64,000 bases of DNA from Bacillota bacterium (lineage in GTDB: Bacteria; Bacillota; Clostridia; Oscillospirales; Ruminococcaceae), in contig JAEWBS010000134.1 of assembly GCA_023391005.1 (NCBI GenBank), positions 1-64,000 on the forward strand, in the 5' to 3' direction. A program made the translations under genes and the position numbers. The notes beneath the pieces were generated by a model. That model was not told the DNA's origin, did not search any database, and worked only from the letters and a program-made list of their open reading frames with translations. Below are positions 18,366-27,385 of this stretch, one piece after another. The stretch's first letter is position 1. Every line of letters begins with the position of its first letter.

Positions 18366-19199
18366 ATGCAAAAGAAAGCCGAACAGAATATTAAAAAGAA
18401 AATGCTGAGGATGCTCGCCTTTTCCTCGCTACTTCTGTTTGTCATCCTGTTCCTGAGCTTCGGTCTCAGCGACGCAAATCTGCGGTTGAGCGCGGCGGGG
18501 AAAAACCTGCCCCCAAGCGCGCAGCACCTGTTCGGTACAGACTGGCTGGGGCGGGATATGCTAACGCGAACCGTCAAGGGTCTGCGCCTGTCCCTTGCGG
18601 TTGGCGCATTCGCGTCGGTGGTGAGCGTCGTCATTGCGGCTGTAATGGGCATCGGCGCTGCGGCCTTCGGGAAAAAGGTGGACAATGTCATCTCATGGGT
18701 CATCGACCTGTTCATTGGCATGCCCCATCTTGTGTTTATGATTCTGATTTCCTTTATCATGGGCGGCGGAATCCGGGGCATCGTGTTTGGCGTTTCCTTT
18801 ACGCACTGGATGTCCCTCGCGCGCGTGGTGCGCGCGGAGGTATTGCAGCTGAAAACCGCAGAGTACATTTATATCTCCAAAAGCTATGGAAAATCCGCCT
18901 GGTTTATCGCCCGCAAGCACATTCTGCCGTCTGTGTTCCCGCAAATTATGATCGGGTTTCTGCTGATGTTCCCCCATGTAATTTTGCACGAAGCGGCATT
19001 GACCTTTTTAGGCTTCGGCCTGTCCCCGCAGACACCCGCCATCGGCATCATCCTGTCGGAGGCTATGAACCATATTTCCACCGGGAAATGGTGGCTGGTG
19101 CTTTTTCCCGGGTTGCTATTGGTGATCGTGATTAAAAGCTTTGATAATATCGGCGAGCAGCTTCGTATCCTGATGGAGCCTGCAAGCGCCAATGAATAA
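18366..19199 (+). CDS. ABC transporter permease, DppC/NikC type
   Basis: 277 residues. The N-terminal half has the DppC/NikC hallmark HLFGTDWLGRDMLTR, followed by four or five helices and the EAA loop (EYIYISKSYGKSAWFIARKH). It is the second channel subunit of the importer. The spacing of one base to the previous stop indicates coupled translation. Confidence 0.9.
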   Translation: MQKKAEQNIKKKMLRMLAFSSLLLFVILFLSFGLSDANLRLSAAGKNLPPSAQHLFGTDWLGRDMLTRTVKGLRLSLAVGAFASVVSVVIAAVMGIGAAAFGKKVDNVISWVIDLFIGMPHLVFMILISFIMGGGIRGIVFGVSFTHWMSLARVVRAEVLQLKTAEYIYISKSYGKSAWFIARKHILPSVFPQIMIGFLLMFPHVILHEAALTFLGFGLSPQTPAIGIILSEAMNHISTGKWWLVLFPGLLLVIVIKSFDNIGEQLRILMEPASANE

Positions 19200-19211
19200 A
19201 GGGGGCCAGAG

Positions 19212-20042
19212 ATGAACAACACCGAAAAAACACCGCTTTTACAGGTGGAAAAGCTGGCAATCGGCTTTTCGCAATATTTTAAGGGGACGCAGAAGCGCAT
19301 TATTCAGCCGATTTCGGACCTGCATGTGGATATCCACGAAGGCGAAATTGTGGCCGTAGTCGGCGCAAGCGGCTCCGGCAAAAGCCTCCTGGCCCATGCG
19401 GTGCTTGGGATACTGCCCGGCAACGCCATCTGCGAGGGGCGCATGACCTACCGCGGAGAGGCATTGACAGAAGAGCGTAAGCGCGCACTGCGAGGACGGG
19501 AAATTTCCTTCATTCCGCAATCGGTCAATTATCTGGATCCGCTCATGCCTGTCGGCAAGCAGGTACAGATCGGGCTGGAAAAAGGTCAGGCTCAGAAAAA
19601 ACAGCAAGCGCTGTTCCGCCGGTACGGTTTGCTGGAGAATGACAGCAAGCTGTTTCCCTATGAACTTTCCGGGGGAATGCTGCGCCGTGTCCTGTTCGCT
19701 ACCAGCATACGGGAAGGTGTCCGCCTCGTGATCGCGGATGAGCCGACGCCCGGCATCCATCCGCAGGCGTTGTCGGAAATTCTCAAGGAACTCAAGCGGT
19801 TCGCCGAGGACGGCGCGGGCGTCATGCTGATCACGCATGATATCATGTCGGCGCTCGAGATTGCCGACCGTGTGGCCGTCATCAAGGACGGGCGCACCGT
19901 TGAAATTTCGGAAGCGTCGGCCTTTGAGGGGAATGGTGAACGCCTCAAAACCGACTATACCCGCAAGCTGTGGCGGGCGCTTCCGCAAAACGACTTTGAT
20001 TTGGAGTTCCAAGTGGAAGGAGGAAACGCGTCATGCCTTTAA
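19212..20042 (+). CDS. ABC transporter ATPase, DppD/NikD type
   Basis: 276 residues. Walker A GASGSGKS, Q-loop segment ISFIPQSVNYLDPLMPVG typical of the peptide/nickel group, signature LSGGMLRRVL and Walker B LVIADEPTPGIHP. The usual C-terminal oligopeptide_HPY extension with a cysteine cluster is absent. It overlaps the next ATPase gene by 10 bases. Confidence 0.9.
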   Translation: MNNTEKTPLLQVEKLAIGFSQYFKGTQKRIIQPISDLHVDIHEGEIVAVVGASGSGKSLLAHAVLGILPGNAICEGRMTYRGEALTEERKRALRGREISFIPQSVNYLDPLMPVGKQVQIGLEKGQAQKKQQALFRRYGLLENDSKLFPYELSGGMLRRVLFATSIREGVRLVIADEPTPGIHPQALSEILKELKRFAEDGAGVMLITHDIMSALEIADRVAVIKDGRTVEISEASAFEGNGERLKTDYTRKLWRALPQNDFDLEFQVEGGNASCL

Positions 20043-20638
20043 CCGGTGCGCACTTAAGCTTTTACTACCAGAAAAACCGCTGGATTTTTAAGGACATCCA
20101 TATTTCGGTTGCGCCCGGAGAGGTACTTGGCCTGTCCGGATACAGCGGGTGCGGAAAAACCACGCTGGCCAGAATCCTGACGGGATACGTGCCTCCGCGG
20201 GAAGGCCATGTCACTTTGGATAATAAGCCCTTGGCGCAGCGAAAATTCCGCCCGGTGCAGCTGATTTACCAGCACCCGGAAAAGGCCATTGACCCGAAAT
20301 GGCGTATGCGCGAAGTGCTGACGGAAGCTTATACGCCCTCTCAGGACATTCTGGATGCCTTTGAGATTCGGGACGAATGGATGAACCGCTGGCCCATCGA
20401 ACTTTCAGGCGGGGAATTGCAGCGGTTCTGCATTGCGCGTGCATTGAACCCCGAGACAAAGTATCTCATCGCGGATGAGATGACCACGATGCTCGACGCC
20501 ATCACGCAGGCGAAAATATGGCACAGTCTGCTGAAAATATGCCGGGACAGACAACTGGGCCTGATTGTGGTCAGCCACGAAAAAAGCCTGATTCATCGCA
20601 TCTGCGACCGGGTATTTGAGGTCGGGCAACACTGTTGA
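20033..20638 (+). CDS. Short ABC transporter ATPase, DppF/NikE type
   Basis: 201 residues: only the core nucleotide-binding domain. Walker A GYSGCGKTT, Q-loop LIYQHPEKAIDPKWRM, signature LSGGELQRFCIARAL, Walker B YLIADEMTTMLD and the switch His in VVSHEKS. It is shorter than usual DppF/NikE proteins (about 260-330), because the C-terminal extension is missing. The signature and catalytic residues are intact, so it should be functional with the longer partner. Confidence 0.88.
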   Translation: MPLTGAHLSFYYQKNRWIFKDIHISVAPGEVLGLSGYSGCGKTTLARILTGYVPPREGHVTLDNKPLAQRKFRPVQLIYQHPEKAIDPKWRMREVLTEAYTPSQDILDAFEIRDEWMNRWPIELSGGELQRFCIARALNPETKYLIADEMTTMLDAITQAKIWHSLLKICRDRQLGLIVVSHEKSLIHRICDRVFEVGQHC

Positions 20639-20644
20639 GAGGAT

Positions 20645-20695
20645 GAAAAAGCACACGTTCTCTCCTTGAGGGAGGGCCGTGCGCTTTCGTGTGAA
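20645..20695. terminator. Bidirectional terminator between importer and two-component genes
   Basis: An imperfect stem with arms AAAGCACACG and CGTGCGCTTT around an inner CTCTCCTTGAGGGAG hairpin, flanked by A- and T-containing stretches, between two convergent operons. Confidence 0.6.
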
Positions 20696-20709
20696 TATAG
20701 TTAAATTGG

Positions 20710-22005
20710 CTATACATACGGGAAATGCAGCTCCACGGTGTATGTGTCCCCCTGCTGCTTGTAAAGAAAACGCCCTCGGTGCAGCGTCATTATTTTATCG
20801 CAGACCTTCAGCCCGAGTCCCGTGCTTTGGGATAGCTCGGAACAGCGCAAAACATGATTTTGTATCTTCATAATCAGCTCTTGAGGATTTATAACAACCT
20901 CCAACCGGACGGGATAGGCCGGGTCGGCATACCGCTGGATGTTGGAGAGCAGATTGTCAAATATCCGCTGGACCATACCATGATCGATTTGCATCGTGCC
21001 GGCTGGCAGCCTGATATCATCCGTAACCGTAAAGCCACTTTGTGTCATTAAAAAAACATGTTCCTTGATAATTTCGTCCAAAGCGTCTTTTGCCGGGCAG
21101 CTTATGAGCGCAAGCTGTTCGTCTCCGCTCATAGTCACGAAAAAATATTCAAACAGATTGCTGATCAGGCTTTTAAGCTGAAGCGCCCGGTTTTTACATT
21201 TTGGCAGAAACGGGCTTTGGCCGGCCGGAATCTCCTCCCCCTCCATGACCTCAAGATAGCCGATCAGGGCGGTTAAGGGGGTTCGCAAATCGTGAGAAAT
21301 GCCTGTCACCAGCTTATTACTGGCAGCCCGCATGCGTTGGGCATACTGCTCACGGGCAATGAACGCCTTGCGCATTTCGTCAATTTCCTGCGCGAGAGCG
21401 GCAAGCTCATCGTTGCCTTTTACGCTGATGGCATAGTTGAGGTCGCCACCTTCCAAAACCCGGATCTCCTGCTCCAGCGTATTGATATAGGAAACCTTTC
21501 TGCGGATGAACAAAATCATGATGGTGATAAAGCACAGGAAAAAAGCCAGCAGATTGAGGTAGGTGGCATAATCCTTATACCGATGTTCAAATAAATCGTT
21601 AATGAGCGCCGTGGCTTCTCCGTCACGGAATGTCAGCGTATAGCCGTTATACCACTGCTGCACTTCGTTTCGTGGCGAAAGCGCCGAAAACGTTCCGGAG
21701 GAATGATAGATAAGCCTATTGCCGCGATAGACCGCAAGCTCAGTTAACTCCTCTTTGTCCAGCCAGCCGTCCAGCATCTCAATTTGGGACAACGCCATAC
21801 CATTACCCCGAATGTATTGCCGCAGGCTGTCCGCCTTCTTTTCAAGATGCGCTGAGACCACCTCCGGTTTTGCACAATAATGCTCGATCAACCGGCTGGC
21901 TGTATTTTGCAGAAGGAGAAAAAGAGCGGCGGAAACGACGAAAGCGGCAACAGCAGACAGAATCAATTTATGCGCGAGCTTATGCTCCTGATTGAGGTTA
22001 CTCAA
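20710..22005 (-). CDS. Sensor histidine kinase
   Basis: 431 residues. Two membrane helices (about residues 12-32 and 140-165) enclose an outside sensor region of about 105 residues, followed by a HAMP linker, the H box GISHDLRTPLTALIG, an N box and the G1/G2 region (STGLGLKVCDKIM). The sensor region has no motif I recognise. The gene overlaps the end of its response regulator by 8 bases and runs convergent to the Opp/Nik-type importer; whether it controls that importer is not shown by the sequence. Confidence 0.88.
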   Translation of the reverse strand: MSNLNQEHKLAHKLILSAVAAFVVSAALFLLLQNTASRLIEHYCAKPEVVSAHLEKKADSLRQYIRGNGMALSQIEMLDGWLDKEELTELAVYRGNRLIYHSSGTFSALSPRNEVQQWYNGYTLTFRDGEATALINDLFEHRYKDYATYLNLLAFFLCFITIMILFIRRKVSYINTLEQEIRVLEGGDLNYAISVKGNDELAALAQEIDEMRKAFIAREQYAQRMRAASNKLVTGISHDLRTPLTALIGYLEVMEGEEIPAGQSPFLPKCKNRALQLKSLISNLFEYFFVTMSGDEQLALISCPAKDALDEIIKEHVFLMTQSGFTVTDDIRLPAGTMQIDHGMVQRIFDNLLSNIQRYADPAYPVRLEVVINPQELIMKIQNHVLRCSELSQSTGLGLKVCDKIMTLHRGRFLYKQQGDTYTVELHFPYV

Positions 22006-22696
22006 TGTAATATCCCCTCCCCCAGGCGGTGCGGATATATTGGGGCTGCCGCAAATCCTTCTCGAGCTTTTTTCTCAGATTTTTGATATGTACCATGACC
22101 GTGTTGTTTGAGAGAGGCAGAAAAGGCTCCTGCCACACATGCTCATAAATTTCTCGGGCAGAAAAAACCTTCTTGCGATTTTGAATGAGCAGCCGCAGCA
22201 CCTGATATTCAATGCTGGTCAAAATAATTTCCTGTTCCCCGAGGTGAACGGCCCCTGAATCGAAATTTACATACAGCGCGCCGGTCTTAACAACATTTTT
22301 TGTAGCGGCATCGGCGTGCTTTTGGTAAACCAAATATCTGCGAAGAAGCGCCGTCACCCGCGACATCAGCTCAACCGAAGAAAAAGGCTTGACCATATAG
22401 TCGTCTCCGCCGCGCGCAAAGCCCTCTGCTTTATCCCTATCCTGTGCTTTCGCCGATAAAAATAAAATGGGAACGGTCGTTGTTCTGCGTATATCGGTGC
22501 ACAGCTCCAAGCCGGATCGCCCCGGCATCATAATGTCCAATATAATCAAATCCACCGGGTCTTTCAGTGCGGTCAACGCCGTGGTCGCATCGGGTGCTTC
22601 CCGCACAATAAACCCTTTCCGCATCAGTAAAATACGGACAATTTCCCGTATTTCCGAATCGTCATCCACAATAAGAATGGTTGCGCCTTTAATCAT
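21998..22696 (-). CDS. OmpR-family response regulator
   Basis: 232 residues with acidic triad DDD at the N-terminus, phospho-acceptor Asp in IILDIMMPG, the lysine in VKPFSS, and a winged-helix domain ending in YIRTAWGRGYYIE. Partner of the kinase gene just downstream. Its start is directly preceded by the palindromic repeat array at 22715-23021, which therefore lies in its promoter region. Confidence 0.9.
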   Translation of the reverse strand: MIKGATILIVDDDSEIREIVRILLMRKGFIVREAPDATTALTALKDPVDLIILDIMMPGRSGLELCTDIRRTTTVPILFLSAKAQDRDKAEGFARGGDDYMVKPFSSVELMSRVTALLRRYLVYQKHADAATKNVVKTGALYVNFDSGAVHLGEQEIILTSIEYQVLRLLIQNRKKVFSAREIYEHVWQEPFLPLSNNTVMVHIKNLRKKLEKDLRQPQYIRTAWGRGYYIE

Positions 22697-22714
22697 GCCT
22701 CTCCCCCTCCCAAC

Positions 22715-23021
22715 CGGCTCTATTATACCATGAGCGTAAGCGAATGGGATAATTGTCCATCAAAAGGCGGTTGCCCCGTTAAGGGGCGAGCCGTTGGACA
22801 TTTTCCCGGTATAATAGCCGTCTTGCGGCTATTATACCATGAGCGCAAGCGAATGGGATAATTGGCCATCGCCGTAGGCGGGCCATTATAATCAAGCGTA
22901 TAATAGCCGTTCTACGGCTATTATACCATAGTACAAGCGAACGGTATAATCCATCGCCGTGGGCGGACCGTTTAAAATAAAAGTAATAGCCGTCTTTATA
23001 GATCTTACGGCTATTATACAA
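22715..23021. repeat. Array of three palindromic units in a divergent promoter region
   Basis: Three units begin at about 22715, 22826 and 22915, each opening with CGGCTATTATACC (the first as CGGCTCTATTATACC) and closing with GTATAATAGCCGT; a final half unit starts at 23008. Closing and opening arms of neighbours pair into hairpins such as GGTATAATAGCCG/CGGCTATTATACC at about 22808-22838, 22898-22928 and 22985-23015. Inside each unit a second inverted repeat varies in a paired manner: TGTCCA with TGGACA in unit 1, GGCC with GGCC in unit 2, AACGGT with ACCGTT in unit 3. This 389-base gap between divergent genes holds no other feature I can see. Confidence 0.8.
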
Positions 23022-23085
23022 CGCATCAGCACAAATGCCATACCCTTTTAGCGTTAGAAAAAGATTGAATTATAGGAGGTTACCA

Positions 23086-24096
23086 ATGGTTACAGAAATT
23101 TATGTTATCTCAGGCTTTTTAGGCGCGGGAAAAACCACGCTGATTCAAAAGCTGCTCAGGGAAGCTTTTCAGGATGAAAAGGTGGCGCTAATTGAAAACG
23201 ATTTCGGTGAAATCAACATCGATGCTGCGTTACTTAAGTCCAGCGGCGTTGAAATCAAAGAAATAAACGCCGGCTGCATCTGCTGCAGCCTTTCCGGGGA
23301 CTTTGTGCAAGCGCTCAAAGAGCTTTTAAACCGCTTTCATCCTGATAAAATCATTATTGAGCCGTCCGGTGTCGGCAAGCTCTCGGATGTTGTCAAGGCG
23401 TGCGCCGATCCTCGCATACAGTCTTTAGCAGAGGTAAAAAGTAAAATTACCGTTGCGGACGTCAAGCGCTGTAAGATGTATTTAGAAAACTTTGGCGAAT
23501 TCTTTGAGGATCAGATTAAAAACGCGGATGTTGTTCTGCTGAGCCGTACCGATGTTTTCCCCGACCGGGTGGAGCCGGCCTGTGATTTGGTAAGAGAATT
23601 GAATCCTCACGCCGTAATTCTCTCACAGCTCTGGGATCAGATTGCTGTTGCAGATATTCTGTGTCCGAAGCGCATACCGCATGCGCATGAAGCGCATGGC
23701 TGCCATGAACATAGCTGTAGCTGCGGTCATCATCACAATCACACGCATCATCACGACGGACATTGCTGCGCTGATCATCACGTGCATAGCGATCATTGTG
23801 AGTGCGGCCATAACCACGCGGCAGAAGAAATATTTGATACCGTAACGATTCGGACGAACCACAAATTCAGCATTGAAGATCTGGCCGCACGCGTTTCGAG
23901 CATGGAGCAAAGCGCAAAAGGCACAATTCTACGCGCCAAAGGTATTGTTCGGAGTACCAATGGATATGTAAATGTGCAATATCTTCTCCCGGGTGATGTC
24001 CAGATTACGGACTGCGCAACCGGCGGAGACATGCTTTGCTTTATCGGCCGCAATCTCAACCGGCAGGAATTGACCGCCATTTTCAGCGGGGAGTGA
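23086..24096 (+). CDS. CobW/ZNG1-family GTPase metallochaperone with His-rich insert
   Basis: 336 residues from ATG 23086, preceded by AGGAGGTTACC; an upstream in-frame ATG at 23035 lies inside the repeat region. Walker A GFLGAGKTT (residues 10-18), metal-binding GCICC (63-67), IIEPSGVGKL and the base-specificity region LLSRTDVF are present. A strongly His/Cys-rich stretch (about residues 205-250, including CGHHHNHTHHHDGHCC) precedes the C-terminal CobW_C domain. Family members hand metals, mainly zinc, to client proteins or control their uptake. It heads an operon with a GTPase-permease fusion and a TIGR03943 protein. Confidence 0.9.
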   Translation: MVTEIYVISGFLGAGKTTLIQKLLREAFQDEKVALIENDFGEINIDAALLKSSGVEIKEINAGCICCSLSGDFVQALKELLNRFHPDKIIIEPSGVGKLSDVVKACADPRIQSLAEVKSKITVADVKRCKMYLENFGEFFEDQIKNADVVLLSRTDVFPDRVEPACDLVRELNPHAVILSQLWDQIAVADILCPKRIPHAHEAHGCHEHSCSCGHHHNHTHHHDGHCCADHHVHSDHCECGHNHAAEEIFDTVTIRTNHKFSIEDLAARVSSMEQSAKGTILRAKGIVRSTNGYVNVQYLLPGDVQITDCATGGDMLCFIGRNLNRQELTAIFSGE

Positions 24097-24100
24097 TTAG

Positions 24101-25678
24101 ATGATACCCGTTTATGTTGTCACGGGGTTTTTAGACGCCGGGAAAACGACATTTTTAAATCGAACGCTGAACCGACGCGACTGGGAAAGCGTTAAGATGC
24201 TGCTTATACAGTTTGAAAGCGGTGAGGAAGAATTTCAAAGCCTATATCACAACTGTTATAGGCTTACTTTCTCTAAAAAGGCGCTGGAGCAGCAGAAGGA
24301 ACAGATCGCTAAAAGTATCCGCAACTTACTGGAAGAACACGAAACGGATTTTGACGAAATCTGGGTCGAATGGAATGGGGTTGTTCTTTTCTCAGAGTTG
24401 CAGGCCCTGCTGCTGGACGACGCGCTGCGCCGTCTGTGCAAAATGGAGAAGGTCGTACACGTCGCAGATGCAAGCAATATAGAGAATCTGGTGGGCAGGA
24501 CGGGAAGCGCCCTACCTGAACAGATTGCCAGCAGCGATTTTATCCTTCTTCGCCGTGCGCAGTCAAAGGCTAACTTTCACCGTATTCAGCGTCTGCTGCG
24601 CGGCATAAACCCCGGCGTTGATATCCACGAAATACATTCATATAAGGATGTTTATGAACAACTCTTTGAAAAGAAAGAACAACCGGTCGTGTGTTTCTTT
24701 CTGATTATTGTGATACTTGTTGGATTGTATTTTATGTCCGGGCCTATCTTCGACATGCTTCAAACTCCGATCAATAAACTCGTCATTGTGTTTTTAGGCA
24801 TCCTTTTGCAGGCCATTCCGTTCTTGTTGATTGGCGTTTTACTCTCTTCGGCTATTCAGGTCTTTATACCGCAAAGCTTCATTGAACGCCGGTTCCCTAA
24901 ATCTATCGGACTGGGCATGTTGGTCGCCATTCTTGGCGGGTTTTGTTTGCCGGTTTGTGATTGTGCCTCCATCCCCATCTTTCGAAGTCTGGTGAAGAAG
25001 GGCGTTCCGCTTCCTGTGGCCATTACCTTTATGACAGCGACGCCGGTTATCAATCCGGTGGTCATCCTGTCGACCTATTATGCGTTCAACAGCAATATGC
25101 CTATTGTAATCGGACGCATATGCTTTGGGATCATAGCCGCTGTTATTATTGGGCTTGCTTTTGCAATTTGGCCGTCAAAAGACCGCGTGCTGTCGGGAGG
25201 CGCGCTCGACCGGCTGATGTGTAGCTGTGGTTGCTATGAGGATGCGGAATCGATTACGACACTCAAGGGGAAGCTGGGGCTGTTTGTGCGGCATTCTCAG
25301 GCGGAGTTTTTCAGCGTCGGAAAATATCTGGTGATCGGAACTTTTATCGCTTCGGTCTTTCAGATTATTGGAACCGAGATATTCACCGCCGCGCAGAGCG
25401 GCGCAGGGCTTGCGATGTCCATTGTGATTATGATGGCAATGGCATTTGTCCTTTCGCTGTGTTCCTCCTCCGATGCCGTTGTGGCGCGCAGCTTCGCAAA
25501 TCAGTTCCCGATGGGCGCTATTATGGGCTTTCTTGTGTTTGGCCCGATGATGGATATTAAAAACGTGATGATGCTCTCCTCCGGATTTTCAAAACATTTT
25601 ATCGGACGACTATTGGTTATCGCATTTATTGTATGCTTTTCATTAGTTTTTCTATTTGCCGGTTTGGGAGGGATATGA
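24101..25678 (+). CDS. Fusion of CobW-like GTPase with YraQ/DUF318-type permease
   Basis: 525 residues in two parts. Residues 1-190 are CobW-like: Walker A GFLDAGKT (9-16), IWVEWNGV, HVADASNIENL; but the CxCC metal motif is missing and the guanine-specificity motif is changed to LLRRAQSK. Residues 197-525 form a permease of the DUF318 (YraQ/YcgR, ArsP-like) family with eight or more helices, the invariant CDC at 286-288 and a cytoplasmic-looking CSCGC at 374-378. The next gene overlaps by ATGA. The family usually has the permease as a separate protein; the fusion suggests GTP-controlled metal or thiol-ligand export. Confidence 0.85.
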   Translation: MIPVYVVTGFLDAGKTTFLNRTLNRRDWESVKMLLIQFESGEEEFQSLYHNCYRLTFSKKALEQQKEQIAKSIRNLLEEHETDFDEIWVEWNGVVLFSELQALLLDDALRRLCKMEKVVHVADASNIENLVGRTGSALPEQIASSDFILLRRAQSKANFHRIQRLLRGINPGVDIHEIHSYKDVYEQLFEKKEQPVVCFFLIIVILVGLYFMSGPIFDMLQTPINKLVIVFLGILLQAIPFLLIGVLLSSAIQVFIPQSFIERRFPKSIGLGMLVAILGGFCLPVCDCASIPIFRSLVKKGVPLPVAITFMTATPVINPVVILSTYYAFNSNMPIVIGRICFGIIAAVIIGLAFAIWPSKDRVLSGGALDRLMCSCGCYEDAESITTLKGKLGLFVRHSQAEFFSVGKYLVIGTFIASVFQIIGTEIFTAAQSGAGLAMSIVIMMAMAFVLSLCSSSDAVVARSFANQFPMGAIMGFLVFGPMMDIKNVMMLSSGFSKHFIGRLLVIAFIVCFSLVFLFAGLGGI

Positions 25679-26664
25679 GCATGCGGGCGAGAGCGTTTAA
25701 TCCTCAGATTTTCTTGGAATCTCTGTGCTATTGCGTTTTTGGCGGAATACTGCTTCATCTGGTGCACAGCGGAAAATACCTTTCTTATGTCACGCCGAGA
25801 ATGGCGCCTTACCTATATTTTACGATAATGGTAATGGGCATATGGACATTAGTGGGATTGGCAAGGGTATTTCGCCCGCAGCACAGGATCCGCGCTTCAC
25901 ACTGCTTTGTGCTCGCGATTCCCATTTTGCTGCTATTGCTTCCCCACAGTCCTTTGAGCGCCTCCGATTTTTCCGGTAATTATATTGGCGGGAACATGTT
26001 TTCCAGCCAAACCGGTCAATATGGCGCGCAAAAGAAAACCCCGTCGGGCAATTCAAACTTTAATGCTTCATCCAGTGCCCCGGCTGAGAGCTCGTCAGAA
26101 GATATCCAAAACCTCGCTCCTGCGGAACCCTCTTCTGCTGATGTCGATAACGATCCGACGTCAATAGATTCAGCCGATTCCATTGATTCCACCGTGCCCG
26201 ATGCGCAGAGCGATACACAGGGTGAGGCTTTTTCAATGGCCGCACCATATGAAGGATATTCAGCGAATCTGCCCGGTTTGGACGAGGCAAAAAAGAAAAT
26301 TACCGTTTCTAACGACGACTTCGGCATGTGGTTTTTCGAAATATGCGTGAATATGGAGAAATATGAAGGATATACGATTGTTATGACGGGGGCCGTATAC
26401 AAAGACCCTCAATATATGGAGGAGGATGAATTTGTTCCAAGCCGTATGATGATGTCCTGCTGTGCAGCCGATTTGGCAACCGCCGGGTTATTATGTAAAT
26501 ATGATAACGCCTCTAATCTGCAAAACGATTCATGGGTAACGGTTGAAGGAACACTCTTTATCAGGGAGTATGAATATTATGGGCAAAAATATTACGATCC
26601 GCAGATTCGTGTCACAAATATAACGCCCGCCGAAGCGGTGGAGGGTTATATTTATCCTTATTGA
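25675..26664 (+). CDS. TIGR03943-family permease subunit (YcgQ/DUF1980-like)
   Basis: 329 residues from ATG 25675, which overlaps the stop of the permease gene (ATGA). Three N-terminal hydrophobic segments, a long Ser/Glu/Asp-rich linker (about residues 130-200), then a C-terminal domain with RMMMSCCAADLATAGLLC, whose cysteines are probable metal ligands, and the end module YYDPQIRV. TIGR03943 proteins occur beside YraQ-type permeases and are regarded as their second subunit; function is not known from experiment to my knowledge. A decayed copy of its 3' half lies at 54599-55091. Confidence 0.85.
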   Translation: MSMRARAFNPQIFLESLCYCVFGGILLHLVHSGKYLSYVTPRMAPYLYFTIMVMGIWTLVGLARVFRPQHRIRASHCFVLAIPILLLLLPHSPLSASDFSGNYIGGNMFSSQTGQYGAQKKTPSGNSNFNASSSAPAESSSEDIQNLAPAEPSSADVDNDPTSIDSADSIDSTVPDAQSDTQGEAFSMAAPYEGYSANLPGLDEAKKKITVSNDDFGMWFFEICVNMEKYEGYTIVMTGAVYKDPQYMEEDEFVPSRMMMSCCAADLATAGLLCKYDNASNLQNDSWVTVEGTLFIREYEYYGQKYYDPQIRVTNITPAEAVEGYIYPY

Positions 26665-27385
26665 GCTTTCGAAGGCTGTAAGCCATGTGAGGCCGAGGCA
26701 ATCAAGGCGGTTGTTACAAAACAATTCCAACATAAATTGACGATTATTATCGATGGTCAGTGTTCCAAATCCTTGTCATATGTGCCCTGTGTAAGCTTCA
26801 CGGCATTACTGGCGGCAGAATTATCCGGTCGTTGAGCGCTGCCTGTCAGATAAAGCCCGTACCTCGTTACCTTTAGCGCCATCCCTAAGTTACTGAGATT
26901 GTTTTCTGCTATGACAACGATATAAACGGCAAGCTTATTGACGTTGCCTCCATAACCACGGACAAAGGCAGGCGGCAGAGCTTTCTGCTGAAGCCTTTGC
27001 CATCTTGGGTTATAAGGCCTTTATACAAACACCTGCAAACAAGGATTTTAATCTTGACTCCCTGCAAGGCCGTCTGCCCTATGACACTATCAGAATTAGC
27101 GCTGAGTACACTTCGCAAACGCGTGAAGATTCTGACCAAGATTATAAATTTCCTAGATGAAACTGTTCCCCGTGGATGATGTGAGAGCGGATGTTGCGCA
27201 GGAGTTGAAGGCGAAGATATGGACCACTGATTACGAGAATAGAATCATTGGAAAGAGCGGTACTGTCAATAAATTTTCGCATATCAAAAGTCATGAAAGG
27301 GCATGGCCAAAAGTCTCTGGTATAATGAAGTTGCAGACATACGGAATATTAGGTCCGGCGGTCTGCCTGTTTTCAATGACATTTA
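26665..27385. other. Intergenic stretch with degraded coding sequence
   Basis: About 720 bases without an intact gene. Short frames on the plus strand between about 26900 and 27180 read like broken protein (one frame gives LGYKAFIQTPANKDFNLDSL before a stop), and another at 27157-27417 begins with an ATG but shifts and ends without a recognisable domain. I take it as remnants of one or two decayed genes of unknown kind. No clear terminator or repeat was found here. Confidence 0.35.

Noticed and set aside
22715..23021. CRISPR array
   Set aside because: Units are 90-110 bases with palindromic ends and related inner parts, no unique spacers of constant length, and no cas genes are in the window.
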